46,595 nt of DNA. Origin: UBA1738 sp045658645 (lineage in GTDB: Bacteria > Bacillota > Clostridia > UBA1381). Under the pieces are notes generated by a model. That model was not told where the DNA came from. It saw only the letters and a list, made by a program, of their open reading frames with translations, and made no database searches. The DNA is taken from contig JAZOVJ010000028.1 in assembly GCA_045658645.1 (NCBI GenBank), positions 1-46,595 of the forward strand, written 5' to 3'. The position numbers and the translations under genes are program-made. Shown piece by piece: positions 16,823-26,572 of the stretch (position 1 is its first letter; the number at the start of each line of letters is the position of its first letter).

Positions 16823-18706
16823 ATGGACTACTTGATAGGGAAGGTTATCGGGAACAGATACGAGATTATTGAAAAAGTCGGCACAGGCGGAATGGCAACT
16901 GTATATAAGGCAAAGTGTCAGGTGCTTGACAGATTTGTTGCTATAAAAGTGCTTAAGGATTCTTTGAAAAACGACACAGAAGTGGTTAAAAAATTCAACA
17001 CAGAGTCCCGCGCAGCAGCAAGGCTTTCGCACCCGAACATAGTGCAGGTTTATGATGTTTCAGAAAGCGGAGACCTTGACTACATAGTAATGGAACACGT
17101 TGACGGTATAACGCTGAAGGAATATATAGCAAGAGCGGGGCATTTAGAGCCGAAAGAGGCTTGCGAGTTTGCAGCACAGATAGGAAGAGCTTTGGTATGC
17201 GCTCATGCCGGCGGAATCATTCACCGTGACATAAAGCCGCACAATGTGCTTATGGCACCAGACGGAACTCTGAAGGTTGCGGACTTCGGTATTGCACAGG
17301 CGGCAACAAGCGAAACTATGGTAGCAGGAAGCGGGGCTATGGGCTCTGTTCACTATATTTCGCCGGAACAGGCGCGGGGCGGATTTATCAACGAGCGAAG
17401 CGATATATATTCTCTTGGTGTTGTTCTTTATGAAATGTTAACAGGTGAAGTACCGTTTGACGGAGCAAATCCGGTTGCAGTAGCACTTGCGAAGCTTGAA
17501 AAGGATGCCGTTGACATAAGAGAAAAGTGTTGCCACGAAATACCTGACGAGGTTTGCGATATAGTAATGAAGGCTATTTCAAAGGACCAGCATTCAAGAT
17601 ACCAGAGCGCACAGGAAATGGTGGCAGACCTTGAAAAAGTGATAGGCATAGCACCAAGTATGCGGGGTGCGAGAGAGGGTAAATTTGAAACCAAACGTCT
17701 TGACAGTAATAAGGCAAGGGAAGAGTATAATATGAGAAAGAATAAGAAGCATAAAAAAGGAAATAAGAACATAAAGATTGCTGTTTTTGCAGTGGTTGCG
17801 GCGGTTCTTTTGGGTATCTTATCATATTGCTCAATGACCGGCGGTACACAGGAGTATCAGGTGCCGGACCTTACAAATCTGACTATTGAAGAAGCCGAAG
17901 AGGTTTTAAAAAGAGCAGATTTAAGACTAAACGAAGATATTGATTATGAAGAATCGGAAGAGGTTGAAGAAGGAAAGATTATAAAGCAAAATCCGGGCAT
18001 CAATCAGTCAGTAAAGAAGAACAGAAAAATCAAGATAACTGTAAGTCTTGGCTCAGATAAGGAAATGATAGACATTCCTGATGTTGTGAACCTGAAACAA
18101 GAGGAGGCCGAAAAGCGTCTTCGTGACAGTGGCTTTAAATACACAATTGAAGAAGAATTCAGCGAAACTATCGAAATTGGCTATGTTATAAAGCAGGAGC
18201 CTGAGGCAAAGGGTAAAGCAGAAAAAGGAACAGAGATTACGATTTATGTAAGTGCCGAAGAAGAGCAGGCGGTTGTTCCGAAGGTAACCGGCATTTTCCA
18301 GACAGAAGCTGAAAAATTAATAGAAGAAGCAGGGCTTGTTGTTGGCGACATCACAATGGGAGAGAGCGATGAAGAAAGAGGCAAGGTAATCGGTCAGTCG
18401 CCATCTGCCAAGACAGGCGTTGAAAAGGGAACAAAGGTCGACCTTATGATTTCAGAGGGAACAGGACCTGAGCCAACACCGTCAACACAGCCATTAAAGA
18501 AAAAGACCCTGACAATCAACATTCCTGCATCAGGCGGTGAAACTGTTCATATCAGGGCAGTAGCTAACGGTAAGGAAATTTATAATAAGACTCATAAGCG
18601 GACAGAGGGCACTGTAGACATCCCTGTTCAGTCATCAAAAGATGCAAGCGTTCAGGTGTATATGGACGATAAGCTGGTTGCGGATAAGGTGATTTATTTT
18701 GATTAA
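16823..18706 (+). CDS. prkC: PASTA-domain Ser/Thr protein kinase (PrkC/Stk1)
   Basis: A membrane kinase that senses peptidoglycan fragments or lipid II outside the cell and phosphorylates proteins of wall synthesis, translation and spore germination. The cytoplasmic kinase domain has GTGGMATVYK (about 20), HRDIKPHN (about 133) and DFGIA (about 153). A basic linker leads to one membrane helix at about 316-338. Three PASTA repeats follow (about 345-410, 412-478, 479-546), then a roughly 80-residue extracellular tail beyond the last PASTA unit. The 627-residue size is typical. The stop overlaps rsgA. Confidence 0.96.
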   Translation: MDYLIGKVIGNRYEIIEKVGTGGMATVYKAKCQVLDRFVAIKVLKDSLKNDTEVVKKFNTESRAAARLSHPNIVQVYDVSESGDLDYIVMEHVDGITLKEYIARAGHLEPKEACEFAAQIGRALVCAHAGGIIHRDIKPHNVLMAPDGTLKVADFGIAQAATSETMVAGSGAMGSVHYISPEQARGGFINERSDIYSLGVVLYEMLTGEVPFDGANPVAVALAKLEKDAVDIREKCCHEIPDEVCDIVMKAISKDQHSRYQSAQEMVADLEKVIGIAPSMRGAREGKFETKRLDSNKAREEYNMRKNKKHKKGNKNIKIAVFAVVAAVLLGILSYCSMTGGTQEYQVPDLTNLTIEEAEEVLKRADLRLNEDIDYEESEEVEEGKIIKQNPGINQSVKKNRKIKITVSLGSDKEMIDIPDVVNLKQEEAEKRLRDSGFKYTIEEEFSETIEIGYVIKQEPEAKGKAEKGTEITIYVSAEEEQAVVPKVTGIFQTEAEKLIEEAGLVVGDITMGESDEERGKVIGQSPSAKTGVEKGTKVDLMISEGTGPEPTPSTQPLKKKTLTINIPASGGETVHIRAVANGKEIYNKTHKRTEGTVDIPVQSSKDASVQVYMDDKLVADKVIYFD

Positions 18707-19565
18707 GGGTAGAATAATTAAGGGAATCGGTGGCTTTTACTATGTAAAGGCTGCCGATAATACCATTTATGAATGTAAGGCGAGGGGCATTTTCCGAAAG
18801 GAAAGCATCAAACCCGCAATAGGTGACTTTGTAGACATTTTGGTGGAAAACGGCAAGGGGAGCATTGAAAAAATATATCCAAGAGTGTCTTACCTTGTCC
18901 GTCCTACAGTTGCAAATATTGACGTTTTGGTTATTGTTGTTGCGGCAGCAGAGCCGGAGCCAAATATACTTTTAATTGACAAGTTGTTGGTTAATGCGGA
19001 AAATGTAGGAATTTCACCGGTTATTCTGATTAATAAAACAGACGTTAAATCAGGCGGAAAAATAGCAGAAATTTACGAAAAAGCGGGATATCCCGTAGTT
19101 TTGACTTCTGCAAAGGAAAAAGACGTAAAAGGCACAATTTTACCGTATATAAAGGACAAGACCTCCGCTTTTGCAGGGCTTTCCGGAGTGGGAAAATCTA
19201 CAATTTTGAACCTTATAACCGATACAAAACAGGAAACAGGCGAGATTTCCGATAAGATAAAACGAGGAAAGCACACGACCCGTCACGTAGAGCTTTTAGA
19301 GCTTCAAGAGGGCGGATTTGTTCTTGACACACCGGGGTTTTCGTCTTTTGAAATTGACAGCATAAAGGCGGACGAGCTTTGCAAAAACTTCCCTGAAATG
19401 CGGGATTTGGAGGATATGTGCAGATTTAAAGGCTGTAAGCATATAAACGAGCCTGACTGTATAGTAAAGGAAAAGGTAGAGTCAGGAGAAATTGCAAAAA
19501 GCAGATACGAAAGCTACGTTGCGTTATTTAATGAACTAAAAAAGATAAAGGAATGGGAAAAATAA
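18699..19565 (+). CDS. rsgA: Ribosome small subunit-dependent GTPase A
   Basis: RsgA checks late 30S maturation and uses GTP to release itself. The order of GTPase motifs is circularly permuted, as in the family: NKTD (about 109) comes before the P-loop GLSGVGKST (about 161) and DTPGF (about 210). An OB domain precedes them, and a zinc-binding C-terminus follows (Cys and His near residues 244-257, with CRFKGCKH). The start is TTG, 8 bases inside prkC; the N-terminus from there matches the family (MIKGRIIKGIGGFY). Confidence 0.95.
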   Translation: MIKGRIIKGIGGFYYVKAADNTIYECKARGIFRKESIKPAIGDFVDILVENGKGSIEKIYPRVSYLVRPTVANIDVLVIVVAAAEPEPNILLIDKLLVNAENVGISPVILINKTDVKSGGKIAEIYEKAGYPVVLTSAKEKDVKGTILPYIKDKTSAFAGLSGVGKSTILNLITDTKQETGEISDKIKRGKHTTRHVELLELQEGGFVLDTPGFSSFEIDSIKADELCKNFPEMRDLEDMCRFKGCKHINEPDCIVKEKVESGEIAKSRYESYVALFNELKKIKEWEK

Positions 19566-20200
19566 TGATACTATCACCATCAATGCTATCGGCTGACTTT
19601 TCAAAGCTGGGCGAACAGATTAAAGAGGTAGAAACAGCAGGAGCGCAGTGGCTTCATATAGACGTTATGGACGGACTTTTTGTGCCGAACATAAGCTTTG
19701 GAGCTTGCGTTTATAAATGCATAAGAGATATGTCAAACCTGTTTTTTGACGTGCATCTTATGGTTACAGACCCGGAAAGATATATTGAGGACTTTGCAAA
19801 AGCCGGAGCGGATATGATAACATTTCACGTTGAGGCAACAAAAAAGGCAGACGAGTGTATTGAAAAAATACACGCACTTGGCAAGAAAGCAGGAATATCT
19901 TTAAATCCGGGAACGCCTGTTGATGCTGTAAAGCCGTATCTTGACAAGGTGGATATGGTGCTTGTAATGAGCGTTAATCCGGGATATGGCGGACAATCTT
20001 ATATTGAAGATGTCAACCCTAAAATTACAGAACTTCGCAAGCTTTGCGGTGACGATTTCTTAATCGAGGTGGACGGCGGAGTTAAGAAATCAAATATAAA
20101 ATCTGTTGTGGACCTTGGCGCAAATGTTATTGTTGCAGGTTCTGCGGTGTTTAATGATGACATAACAGGGTCTATAAAAGGACTTTTGGAGGAAGTATGA
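19565..20200 (+). CDS. rpe: Ribulose-phosphate 3-epimerase
   Basis: Interconverts ribulose 5-phosphate and xylulose 5-phosphate in the pentose phosphate pathway. A TIM-barrel protein with LSPSMLSADF at the N-terminus, HIDVMDG, HLMV, and MSVNPGYGGQ with its metal and phosphate ligands. In-frame ATGs exist at 19553 and 19565. The first sits one base after AAGG, too close; the second overlaps the rsgA stop as TAATG and gives the usual N-terminus. The 211-residue product is of normal size. Confidence 0.95.
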   Translation: MILSPSMLSADFSKLGEQIKEVETAGAQWLHIDVMDGLFVPNISFGACVYKCIRDMSNLFFDVHLMVTDPERYIEDFAKAGADMITFHVEATKKADECIEKIHALGKKAGISLNPGTPVDAVKPYLDKVDMVLVMSVNPGYGGQSYIEDVNPKITELRKLCGDDFLIEVDGGVKKSNIKSVVDLGANVIVAGSAVFNDDITGSIKGLLEEV

Positions 20201-20796
20201 CAGGGGTTATAATCTGCGGCGGAAATGTTGGGGAATATATTAATGATTACATAGGAGCAGACGATTTCGTGATTTGTGCGGACTCTGGCTATGACCATGC
20301 AAAAAGGTTTGGGATAATTCCTGATATTGTAATCGGCGATATGGATTCGACAGAGTATAATGACATAGCAGAGGAAAAAAGAGTTTACCCGAAACGCAAG
20401 GATTTTACCGATTCAGAGCTTGCTGTTATGTATGCTTTGGAAAAAGGTTTTGAAAAGGTTCTGCTTTTTGGTATGATTGGAACAAGAATGGACCATTCCC
20501 TTGCGAACATAGGAATGATTTCACGGCTTAAGAATGCAGTAATAATCGATGAAAATAACGAGATTTATTTTGCAGAAGACGAATTTTCGCTTAACGGAAA
20601 ACCGGGCGATATTATATCAATAATACCATTTAAAGAAGACCTCTTTGGAGTTACAACCAAGGGACTTGACTATCCTTTGGAAAACGGGACAATCAAGTGC
20701 GGTACAAGCCTTGGCATAAGCAACGTTATGATAAAAAACACCTGCCGTATTAAAATCGAAAAAGGCAAGGCACTTATTATAAGGAGTAAGGACTAA
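20197..20796 (+). CDS. thiN: Thiamine diphosphokinase
   Basis: Transfers diphosphate from ATP to thiamine to make the cofactor thiamine diphosphate. The motifs CADSGYDHA (about 27), GDMDST (about 48) and DFTDSELA (about 68) form the active site, and GTRMDHSLAN follows. The 199-residue length is slightly short of 210 but complete. ATGA overlap with rpe, and TAATG overlap with the next gene. The rsgA-rpe-thiN order is conserved in Firmicutes. No thiamine riboswitch is visible nearby. Confidence 0.93.
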   Translation: MTGVIICGGNVGEYINDYIGADDFVICADSGYDHAKRFGIIPDIVIGDMDSTEYNDIAEEKRVYPKRKDFTDSELAVMYALEKGFEKVLLFGMIGTRMDHSLANIGMISRLKNAVIIDENNEIYFAEDEFSLNGKPGDIISIIPFKEDLFGVTTKGLDYPLENGTIKCGTSLGISNVMIKNTCRIKIEKGKALIIRSKD

Positions 20797-21911
20797 TGAT
20801 ATACCTTGACAATGCGTCAACAACAAAACCGAATACAGAGGCACAAAAGGCGGTAATTACCACCTTTTCTGATTTTGGAAACCCATCAAGTCTTCACGGT
20901 CTTGGACTTAAGGCAGAAAAGATAGTAACAGGCGCAAGAGAAAATATCGCAAGAGTTTTAGGTGTAATGCCACAGAACATCTGCTTCACTTCGGGCGGTA
21001 CTGAGTCAAATAACACCGCAATTTTGGGATACTGTATGGCAAACAAAAAGCGCGGAACTCACGTTATAACCACAAAAATTGAGCATCCGTCAGTTCTTGA
21101 GCCGTTCCGTATTTTAGAGAAAAATGGATTTTCAGTTACTTATCTTGACGCAAACCAAAACGGCGAAATTTCCCTTGATGCACTGGGAGAAGCACTAACC
21201 GAAGATACGATTTTTGTAAGTGTAATGGCGGTTAATAACGAAACAGGAACAATCCAGCCTTTTGATAAAATAAAGGCGGTTATGAAGAAAAGGTGTCCTA
21301 AAGCAGTGTTGCATACCGATGCAGTTCAGGGATTTTTAAAGGTGGATATTAAGCCAAAAGCTATGGGTATTGACCTTTTGTCAATAAGTGGTCATAAAAT
21401 CGGCGGAATAAAAGGTACGGGCGCTTTGTATATTGCGGATGGCGTGCATATAAGCCCGCTTATTGCAGGTGGCGGACAACAGAAGAATATGCGCTCGGGA
21501 ACAGAAAATGTGGCAGGAATTGCGGCATTCGGTGCGGCAGTGGAAAATTATGTTCCTGTCAATAAAAGCATAAGAGAAGAACTGAAAACTAAAATTGAAG
21601 AAAATATAGACAACATAAAAATTAACGGAATTGAAAATAATTCGGGTTATGTTTTAAACATATCCTTTCTGGGTATAAAATCAGAAATCCTTCTTCATTC
21701 TTTGGAAGCAAAAGGCATCTATGTTTCAACAGGGTCAGCCTGTTCTTCAAATAAGCCTATGCCAAGTCACGTGCTATCGGCTATGGGCTGCAATAAAAAA
21801 GAGATTGAGGGTGCAATAAGATTCAGCTTTTCAAGTGAGGAATTTGATGTTGATTACGTTATTGACACATTAAAGGACGAAGTTAATAATATACGAAAAT
21901 ACGTGAGGTAA
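20796..21911 (+). CDS. Cysteine desulfurase (NifS/IscS family)
   Basis: A pyridoxal phosphate enzyme that takes sulfur from cysteine as a protein persulfide. The PLP lysine is in SGHKIGG (about 199) and the catalytic cysteine in STGSACSSN (about 317). The 371-residue size is that of a group I NifS-like enzyme. It is immediately followed by thiI, as with Bacillus NifZ-ThiI, so it most likely donates sulfur for 4-thiouridine in tRNA. A role in iron-sulfur clusters is possible but there is no iscU or suf gene here. Confidence 0.93.
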   Translation: MIYLDNASTTKPNTEAQKAVITTFSDFGNPSSLHGLGLKAEKIVTGARENIARVLGVMPQNICFTSGGTESNNTAILGYCMANKKRGTHVITTKIEHPSVLEPFRILEKNGFSVTYLDANQNGEISLDALGEALTEDTIFVSVMAVNNETGTIQPFDKIKAVMKKRCPKAVLHTDAVQGFLKVDIKPKAMGIDLLSISGHKIGGIKGTGALYIADGVHISPLIAGGGQQKNMRSGTENVAGIAAFGAAVENYVPVNKSIREELKTKIEENIDNIKINGIENNSGYVLNISFLGIKSEILLHSLEAKGIYVSTGSACSSNKPMPSHVLSAMGCNKKEIEGAIRFSFSSEEFDVDYVIDTLKDEVNNIRKYVR

Positions 21912-21915
21912 CAAA

Positions 21916-23097
21916 GTGAAAGAAATAATTCTGGTAAAATACGGCGAAATAATCCTAAAGGGCGGCAATCGACCTAAGTTTGAGAAAATTCTTATACAAA
22001 ACATTTCCGATGCCATAAAAAACATAGCAACTGTTAAAATTACAATACAGCAGGCTACAATATACGTGGAGGTAGAGGAAACTGACAGAATTGACCTTGT
22101 TTGCGAAAGACTTTCCCTTATCTTCGGTATCGTGTCGGTAACACGTGCCGCAGTTTGTGAAAAAACAGTTGAAGACATCGAAAAGAAAGCGATTGAATAT
22201 TTAAAGGATGACCTTTTGCCCGGTAAAAAATTTAAGGTTGAGGCAAAGCGTTCAGACAAAAAATTCCCGCTTAATTCTGTGGAGCTTGCCATTGAAGTTG
22301 GCGGATTTTTGCACGAAGAATGTGACGGTCTTATTGTTGACGTACACGAGCCTGAGCTTACTGTTCAGGTGGAAGTCCGTGACAGATTTGCATTTGTATA
22401 CCTTCGTGAAAAGCGTATAAAAGGTCAGGGCGGTATGCCAATCGGTACAGGCGGAAAGGCTACACTTTTATTATCAGGCGGTATCGACAGCCCTGTGGCA
22501 GGTCATATGATTGCGAAGCGAGGTATTGAAATTGATGCGGTAAACTTCTTCAGTTTCCCGTATACAAGCGACAGAGCAAAGGAAAAGGTAATCGAGCTTG
22601 CATCAATAATTGCAAGATACACCTCAAAAATCAACCTTTATATTGTGCCGTTTACTGAAATTCAGCTGGCAATCCGTGATAATTGCCCTGAAGAGCATAT
22701 GACACTTATAATGCGCAGATTTATGATGAAGATTTCGGAGATTGTGGCGAAAAATAACAAATCGCTGGCACTTATAACAGGTGAGAGTGCAGGGCAGGTG
22801 GCATCGCAAACACTTTCCGCTCTTGACGTTACAAATTCTGTTGTAGATATGCCTGTTTTAAGACCGCTTATAGGTATGGATAAAACAGAAATTATTGAGC
22901 GTGCATACGCTATTGATACATTCCAGACATCAATACTTCCTTATGAGGATTGCTGTACTGTGTTTACACCAAAACACCCTACAACAAACCCTAAGCGTGC
23001 TATGATAGAAAAAAGCGAAAAAAGACTTGACATAGACGCTTTAATTGAGGCAGCGGTAGCAGGTGTTGAAAAAATAGAAGTCTACCCTAAAATGTAA
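21916..23097 (+). CDS. thiI: tRNA 4-thiouridine sulfurtransferase ThiI
   Basis: Adenylates uridine 8 of tRNA and exchanges oxygen for sulfur delivered by the desulfurase. An N-terminal ferredoxin-like/THUMP region (about 1-165) precedes the PP-loop LLSGGIDSPVAG (about 186). At 393 residues it lacks the rhodanese domain of the E. coli form, the usual Firmicutes situation. The start is GTG behind GAGG. The C-terminal CCTVFTPKHP block is conserved. No terminator is obvious before recA. Confidence 0.95.
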   Translation: MKEIILVKYGEIILKGGNRPKFEKILIQNISDAIKNIATVKITIQQATIYVEVEETDRIDLVCERLSLIFGIVSVTRAAVCEKTVEDIEKKAIEYLKDDLLPGKKFKVEAKRSDKKFPLNSVELAIEVGGFLHEECDGLIVDVHEPELTVQVEVRDRFAFVYLREKRIKGQGGMPIGTGGKATLLLSGGIDSPVAGHMIAKRGIEIDAVNFFSFPYTSDRAKEKVIELASIIARYTSKINLYIVPFTEIQLAIRDNCPEEHMTLIMRRFMMKISEIVAKNNKSLALITGESAGQVASQTLSALDVTNSVVDMPVLRPLIGMDKTEIIERAYAIDTFQTSILPYEDCCTVFTPKHPTTNPKRAMIEKSEKRLDIDALIEAAVAGVEKIEVYPKM

Positions 23098-23105
23098 CAT
23101 TACTA

Positions 23106-23134
23106 TTGCATTTTGGCGGTAAATATGGTAAAAT
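23106..23134 (+). promoter_or_regulatory. recA promoter
   Basis: TTGCAT (23106-23111), 17-base spacer, then TAAAAT (23129-23134) preceded by TGG, an extended -10. I looked for a LexA box of the GAACN4GTTC kind between thiI and recA and saw none. Confidence 0.65.
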
Positions 23135-23173
23135 AAAAGTTAAGAATATGCACAGATTTCGGAGGGTTTTCGA

Positions 23174-24235
23174 ATGGATAAAAAACTGGATGAAAAGCAG
23201 GTAGCTGAGAATAAAGCCGAAAAAAGAAAGGCGCTTGATGCTGTATTCGGAGCGATTGAAAAGCAGTACGGCAAGGGCAGTATTATGAAGCTTGGAGAAG
23301 CACCACACGTTGATGTTGATGTTATCCCGACAGGCTCATTAACACTTGATATGGCGCTTGGGGTAGGCGGTATTCCAAAGGGCAGAGTTGTTGAAATTTA
23401 TGGCCCTGAATCTTCAGGTAAAACAACAGTTGCTCTTCACGTTGTTGCAGAGGCGCAAAGAAAAGGCGGAGAGGCTGCGTTTATTGACGCAGAGCACGCT
23501 CTTGACCCTGTTTATGCGAAAAACCTTGGAGTTGATATAGATAACTTAATTGTATCCCAACCGGATACAGGTGAGCAGGCGCTTGAAATTGCAGAGGCTT
23601 TGGTAAGAAGCGGTGCACTTGACGTTGTTGTAATCGACTCTGTTGCAGCTTTGGTTCCAAAGGCTGAAATCGAGGGGGAAATGGGAAGCAACCACGTAGG
23701 TCTTCTTGCAAGACTTATGTCGCAGGCACTTCGTAAGCTTACAGGTATTACCTCAAAATCAGGAACTGCAGTTATTTTCATAAACCAGATTCGTGAAAAG
23801 GTAGGCGTTGTTTACGGTAACCCTGAAACAACACCGGGCGGACGTGCTTTAAAGTTTTTCTCTTCAGTTCGTCTTGAAGTCAGAAGACAGGAAGCAATTA
23901 AAAACGGAACTGAGATTATTGGTAATAAGACAAAGGTTAAGGTTGTTAAGAATAAGGTTGCACCGCCGTTTAAAGAAGCAGAGTTTGATATTATGTACGG
24001 CGAGGGTATCTCAAAGCTCGGCAACATTATCGATGTGGCAGTAAACTTTGACATTATTAAAAAGAGCGGAGCATGGTTCTCTTATGAAGGAGAAAGACTT
24101 GGTCAGGGCCGTGATAACGTTAAAAAGTATATGGAAGAGAATCCTGAATTTACAGATATGATTGAGCGCAAGGTACGTTTGGCACTTTCAGGAAAAGCGG
24201 AAGATGTAGTCGAAAATGACAAAAATGATGAATAA
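23174..24235 (+). CDS. recA: Recombinase RecA
   Basis: RecA forms the filament on single-stranded DNA that drives strand exchange and LexA self-cleavage. Walker A GPESSGKTT is at about residue 76, and the Walker B region with VVIDSVAAL and the L2-region stretch EKVGVVYGNPETTPGG follow. The 353-residue length is normal, with an acidic C-terminal tail. GGAGGG precedes the ATG. It has its own promoter. Confidence 0.98.
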   Translation: MDKKLDEKQVAENKAEKRKALDAVFGAIEKQYGKGSIMKLGEAPHVDVDVIPTGSLTLDMALGVGGIPKGRVVEIYGPESSGKTTVALHVVAEAQRKGGEAAFIDAEHALDPVYAKNLGVDIDNLIVSQPDTGEQALEIAEALVRSGALDVVVIDSVAALVPKAEIEGEMGSNHVGLLARLMSQALRKLTGITSKSGTAVIFINQIREKVGVVYGNPETTPGGRALKFFSSVRLEVRRQEAIKNGTEIIGNKTKVKVVKNKVAPPFKEAEFDIMYGEGISKLGNIIDVAVNFDIIKKSGAWFSYEGERLGQGRDNVKKYMEENPEFTDMIERKVRLALSGKAEDVVENDKNDE

Positions 24236-24290
24236 TTGACCTTGTAATCGGGTATCTTTAACTAAAATTTGCAATTTATTACAAAATTTC

Positions 24291-24319
24291 TTGACGTATA
24301 GGAAAAATTTTAGTATTCT
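24291..24319 (+). promoter_or_regulatory. Promoter of the HPr gene
   Basis: TTGACG (24291-24296), 17-base spacer and TATTCT (24314-24319). The leader to the ATG is about 40 bases and ends in AAGGAGG, a near-perfect ribosome site, consistent with high expression. Confidence 0.7.
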
Positions 24320-24367
24320 AATAATAGACAGTTATCGTTTTTTTTAAAACGCATTAAGGAGGATCTT

Positions 24368-24631
24368 ATGTATTCAAAGGAAGTTGAAGTTCAGAATCAG
24401 GTGGGTTTGCACGCTCGTCCTGCAACATTTTTTATACAGAAAGCAAATGAATTCAAATCAAGCATCTGGGTAGAAAAGGATGACCGTAAGGTAAACGCAA
24501 AGAGCTTGCTTGGTGTTTTATCTTTGGGAATTACAAAGGGAACAACAATCAACATTATTGCAGACGGCGCTGATGAGGAAGAAGCCGCTGTAACATTGGT
24601 TAATTTGATTGCTTCTAATTTTACTGAATGA
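24368..24631 (+). CDS. ptsH: HPr phosphocarrier protein
   Basis: HPr carries phosphate from enzyme I to sugar-specific PTS permeases. His15 in GLHARPA is the catalytic phosphorylation site. Ser46 in AKSLLGVLSLG is the position phosphorylated by HPr kinase for catabolite repression through CcpA. Both are present, so this is HPr and not the His15-lacking Crh. The 87-residue length is standard. It is monocistronic between recA and uvrC, with its own promoter and terminator and no ptsI beside it. Confidence 0.93.
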   Translation: MYSKEVEVQNQVGLHARPATFFIQKANEFKSSIWVEKDDRKVNAKSLLGVLSLGITKGTTINIIADGADEEEAAVTLVNLIASNFTE

Positions 24632-24649
24632 TATTTACTTAAAAATGTT

Positions 24650-24684
24650 AAAAATAACTCTGCTTCAAAAGTAGAGTTATTTTC
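24650..24684 (+). terminator. Terminator after ptsH
   Basis: AATAACTCTGCTT pairs with AAGTAGAGTTATT, with one G-U pair and a very short loop, followed by TTTTC. The A-run on the left may let it act weakly on the other strand as well. Confidence 0.75.
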
Positions 24685-24703
24685 AATTTGAGAGGAATAC
24701 AGT

Positions 24704-26572
24704 ATGTTTAATCTTGAAGAGGAACTGAAAAACCTGCCCGAACTTCCCGGCGTGTATATAATGCACGATAAGGAGGACGAAATAATATATGTGGGCAAGG
24801 CGAAAATATTAAAGAACAGAGTGCGCCAATACTTCGGCAGCAATAAAAACCATAGTCCAAAAGTGGTGGCTATGGTTTCCAATATTGCATATTTTGAGTA
24901 CATTGTTACTGATTCTGAAGTAGAGGCGCTTGTTTTGGAGTGCAACCTTATAAAAAAGCACAGACCAAAGTACAATATCCTTTTAAAAGACGACAAGCAG
25001 TATCCATATATTAAGGTTACAATAAATAAAGACTATCCGTCAGTTTTTATGACGAGAGTCTTAAAAAAGGACGGGGCAAAATATTTCGGACCCTTTGCGG
25101 GTATGCAGACTGTGAGGACTGCACTTGAAATTGTGCAGAAAATCTTTAAGCCGCCTCTTTGCAAACGAAAGTTCCCAGAGGATATAGGAAAAGGAAGACC
25201 GTGCCTTAACTACCACATTTCAAACTGCTTCGGTCCGTGCATTGAGGGAAATATCACAAAAGACGAATACCGCAAAATTTTCTTTGACATATGTGCCTTT
25301 TTAGAGGGCGACCACGAGAAGCTTATAAAAGAAATGCGTGAGGAAATGCTTTTGGCGTCAAAAAATATGGAGTTTGAAAAAGCTGCAGTACTACGTGATA
25401 AAATTGAAGCAATAAGACGTTTTGAAGAAAAGCAGAAGATTATAAACACAGACCGCCAGACAGATATGGATATTATCGCAGGCGCACGCCTTGGAAACCA
25501 CTATTTTATGGAGATTTTCTTTGTCAGAAATGGTAAGATAACAGGCAGAAACAACTATCGTATTGACGGAACAAAGGATACGGAGGACGGCGAGGTTATG
25601 TCCGATTTCGTAACCCAGTTTTATGCAGAATCAGAAGATGTCCCAAGGGAAATTTTAACAGAGCATAAGATAGAGGATGACGCTGTTATAAAGGAATGGC
25701 TTCGCAAAAAAAGACAGGGCGCTGTGGAGCTTTTGTCACCGCAAAAAGGCGAAAAGAGAAAATTGGTTGAAATGGTGCACAAAAATGCCGAAATTGCGGC
25801 GGAAAATTATCGCATTAACAATATAAAAATAGAAGAGAGAAAGAGTAAAATATTAACAGAGCTTGCGAAGAAATTAAGCCTTGAAAAAATGCCGAAGCGA
25901 ATTGAGTCTTACGACATTTCGAATATTCAGGGCAGTGATAACGTGGCGTCTATGGTGGTTTTTGTAGATGGAAAACCGTCAAAAAAGGACTACCGCAACT
26001 TCAAAATAAAGTCATTTACCGGACAAAACGATTTCCTTTCTATGCAAGAGGTGATTTACCGAAGATTTCGTCACGCAGTAGAGGAACAGAGGCAAATCGA
26101 GGAGGGAATCCTTAAAACAGAGGATGCGAAGTTCCTGCCACTACCGGACCTTATCCTTTTAGACGGCGGAAAGGGTCAGCTTTCCTCCGTTATGGAAATT
26201 ATGGAAACCATTGATATGGAAATTCCTGTTTTCGGGTTGGTAAAGGACGGACGCCACAGAACCCGGGGACTTGTGTCGATGACAGGCGAGATAGAAATAT
26301 CGCCGATAGACAGCGTGTTCAGGTTTTTGGAGAGAGTTCAGGACGAAGTGCATAAGAGTGCCATAGGCTACCACAGAAAGTTAAGAAGCAAATCAATTTC
26401 AAAGTCCGAGCTTGACAATATAAAGGGCGTTGGCGAAGTGCGAAAAGCCACACTTATTAAAGCCTTCAAATCAGTAGATAATATTAAAAAGGCAGGTATG
26501 GAAGAATTGTTAAAAGTGGTTGACTCAAAAACCGCAGAGGCAGTATACCGATATTTTAAGGAGAAGAATTAA
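24704..26572 (+). CDS. uvrC: Excinuclease ABC subunit C
   Basis: UvrC makes the two cuts around a lesion in nucleotide excision repair. The GIY-YIG nuclease domain (about 12-92, PGVYIMHD and IIYVGKA) makes the 3' cut. A UVR domain (about 205-240) contacts UvrB. The RNase H-like nuclease domain (YDISNIQGS, about 405) makes the 5' cut, and a C-terminal helix-hairpin-helix pair binds DNA. The 622-residue length is normal. No uvrAB in the window. Stop overlaps pgeF. Confidence 0.96.
   Translation: MFNLEEELKNLPELPGVYIMHDKEDEIIYVGKAKILKNRVRQYFGSNKNHSPKVVAMVSNIAYFEYIVTDSEVEALVLECNLIKKHRPKYNILLKDDKQYPYIKVTINKDYPSVFMTRVLKKDGAKYFGPFAGMQTVRTALEIVQKIFKPPLCKRKFPEDIGKGRPCLNYHISNCFGPCIEGNITKDEYRKIFFDICAFLEGDHEKLIKEMREEMLLASKNMEFEKAAVLRDKIEAIRRFEEKQKIINTDRQTDMDIIAGARLGNHYFMEIFFVRNGKITGRNNYRIDGTKDTEDGEVMSDFVTQFYAESEDVPREILTEHKIEDDAVIKEWLRKKRQGAVELLSPQKGEKRKLVEMVHKNAEIAAENYRINNIKIEERKSKILTELAKKLSLEKMPKRIESYDISNIQGSDNVASMVVFVDGKPSKKDYRNFKIKSFTGQNDFLSMQEVIYRRFRHAVEEQRQIEEGILKTEDAKFLPLPDLILLDGGKGQLSSVMEIMETIDMEIPVFGLVKDGRHRTRGLVSMTGEIEISPIDSVFRFLERVQDEVHKSAIGYHRKLRSKSISKSELDNIKGVGEVRKATLIKAFKSVDNIKKAGMEELLKVVDSKTAEAVYRYFKEKN

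Noticed and set aside
20100..20200. Thiamine riboswitch controlling thiN
   Set aside because: thiN overlaps rpe by 4 bases, and no conserved riboswitch core is visible.
21870..22292. 140-codon minus-strand frame over the thiI start
   Set aside because: Antisense shadow of thiI and the desulfurase end; no recognisable protein features.
23098..23173. Possible LexA/SOS box before recA
   Set aside because: No GAAC-N4-GTTC type palindrome is present; only a promoter is seen.
24368..24631. Crh (regulatory HPr paralogue)
   Set aside because: His15 is present in GLHARPA; Crh lacks it.
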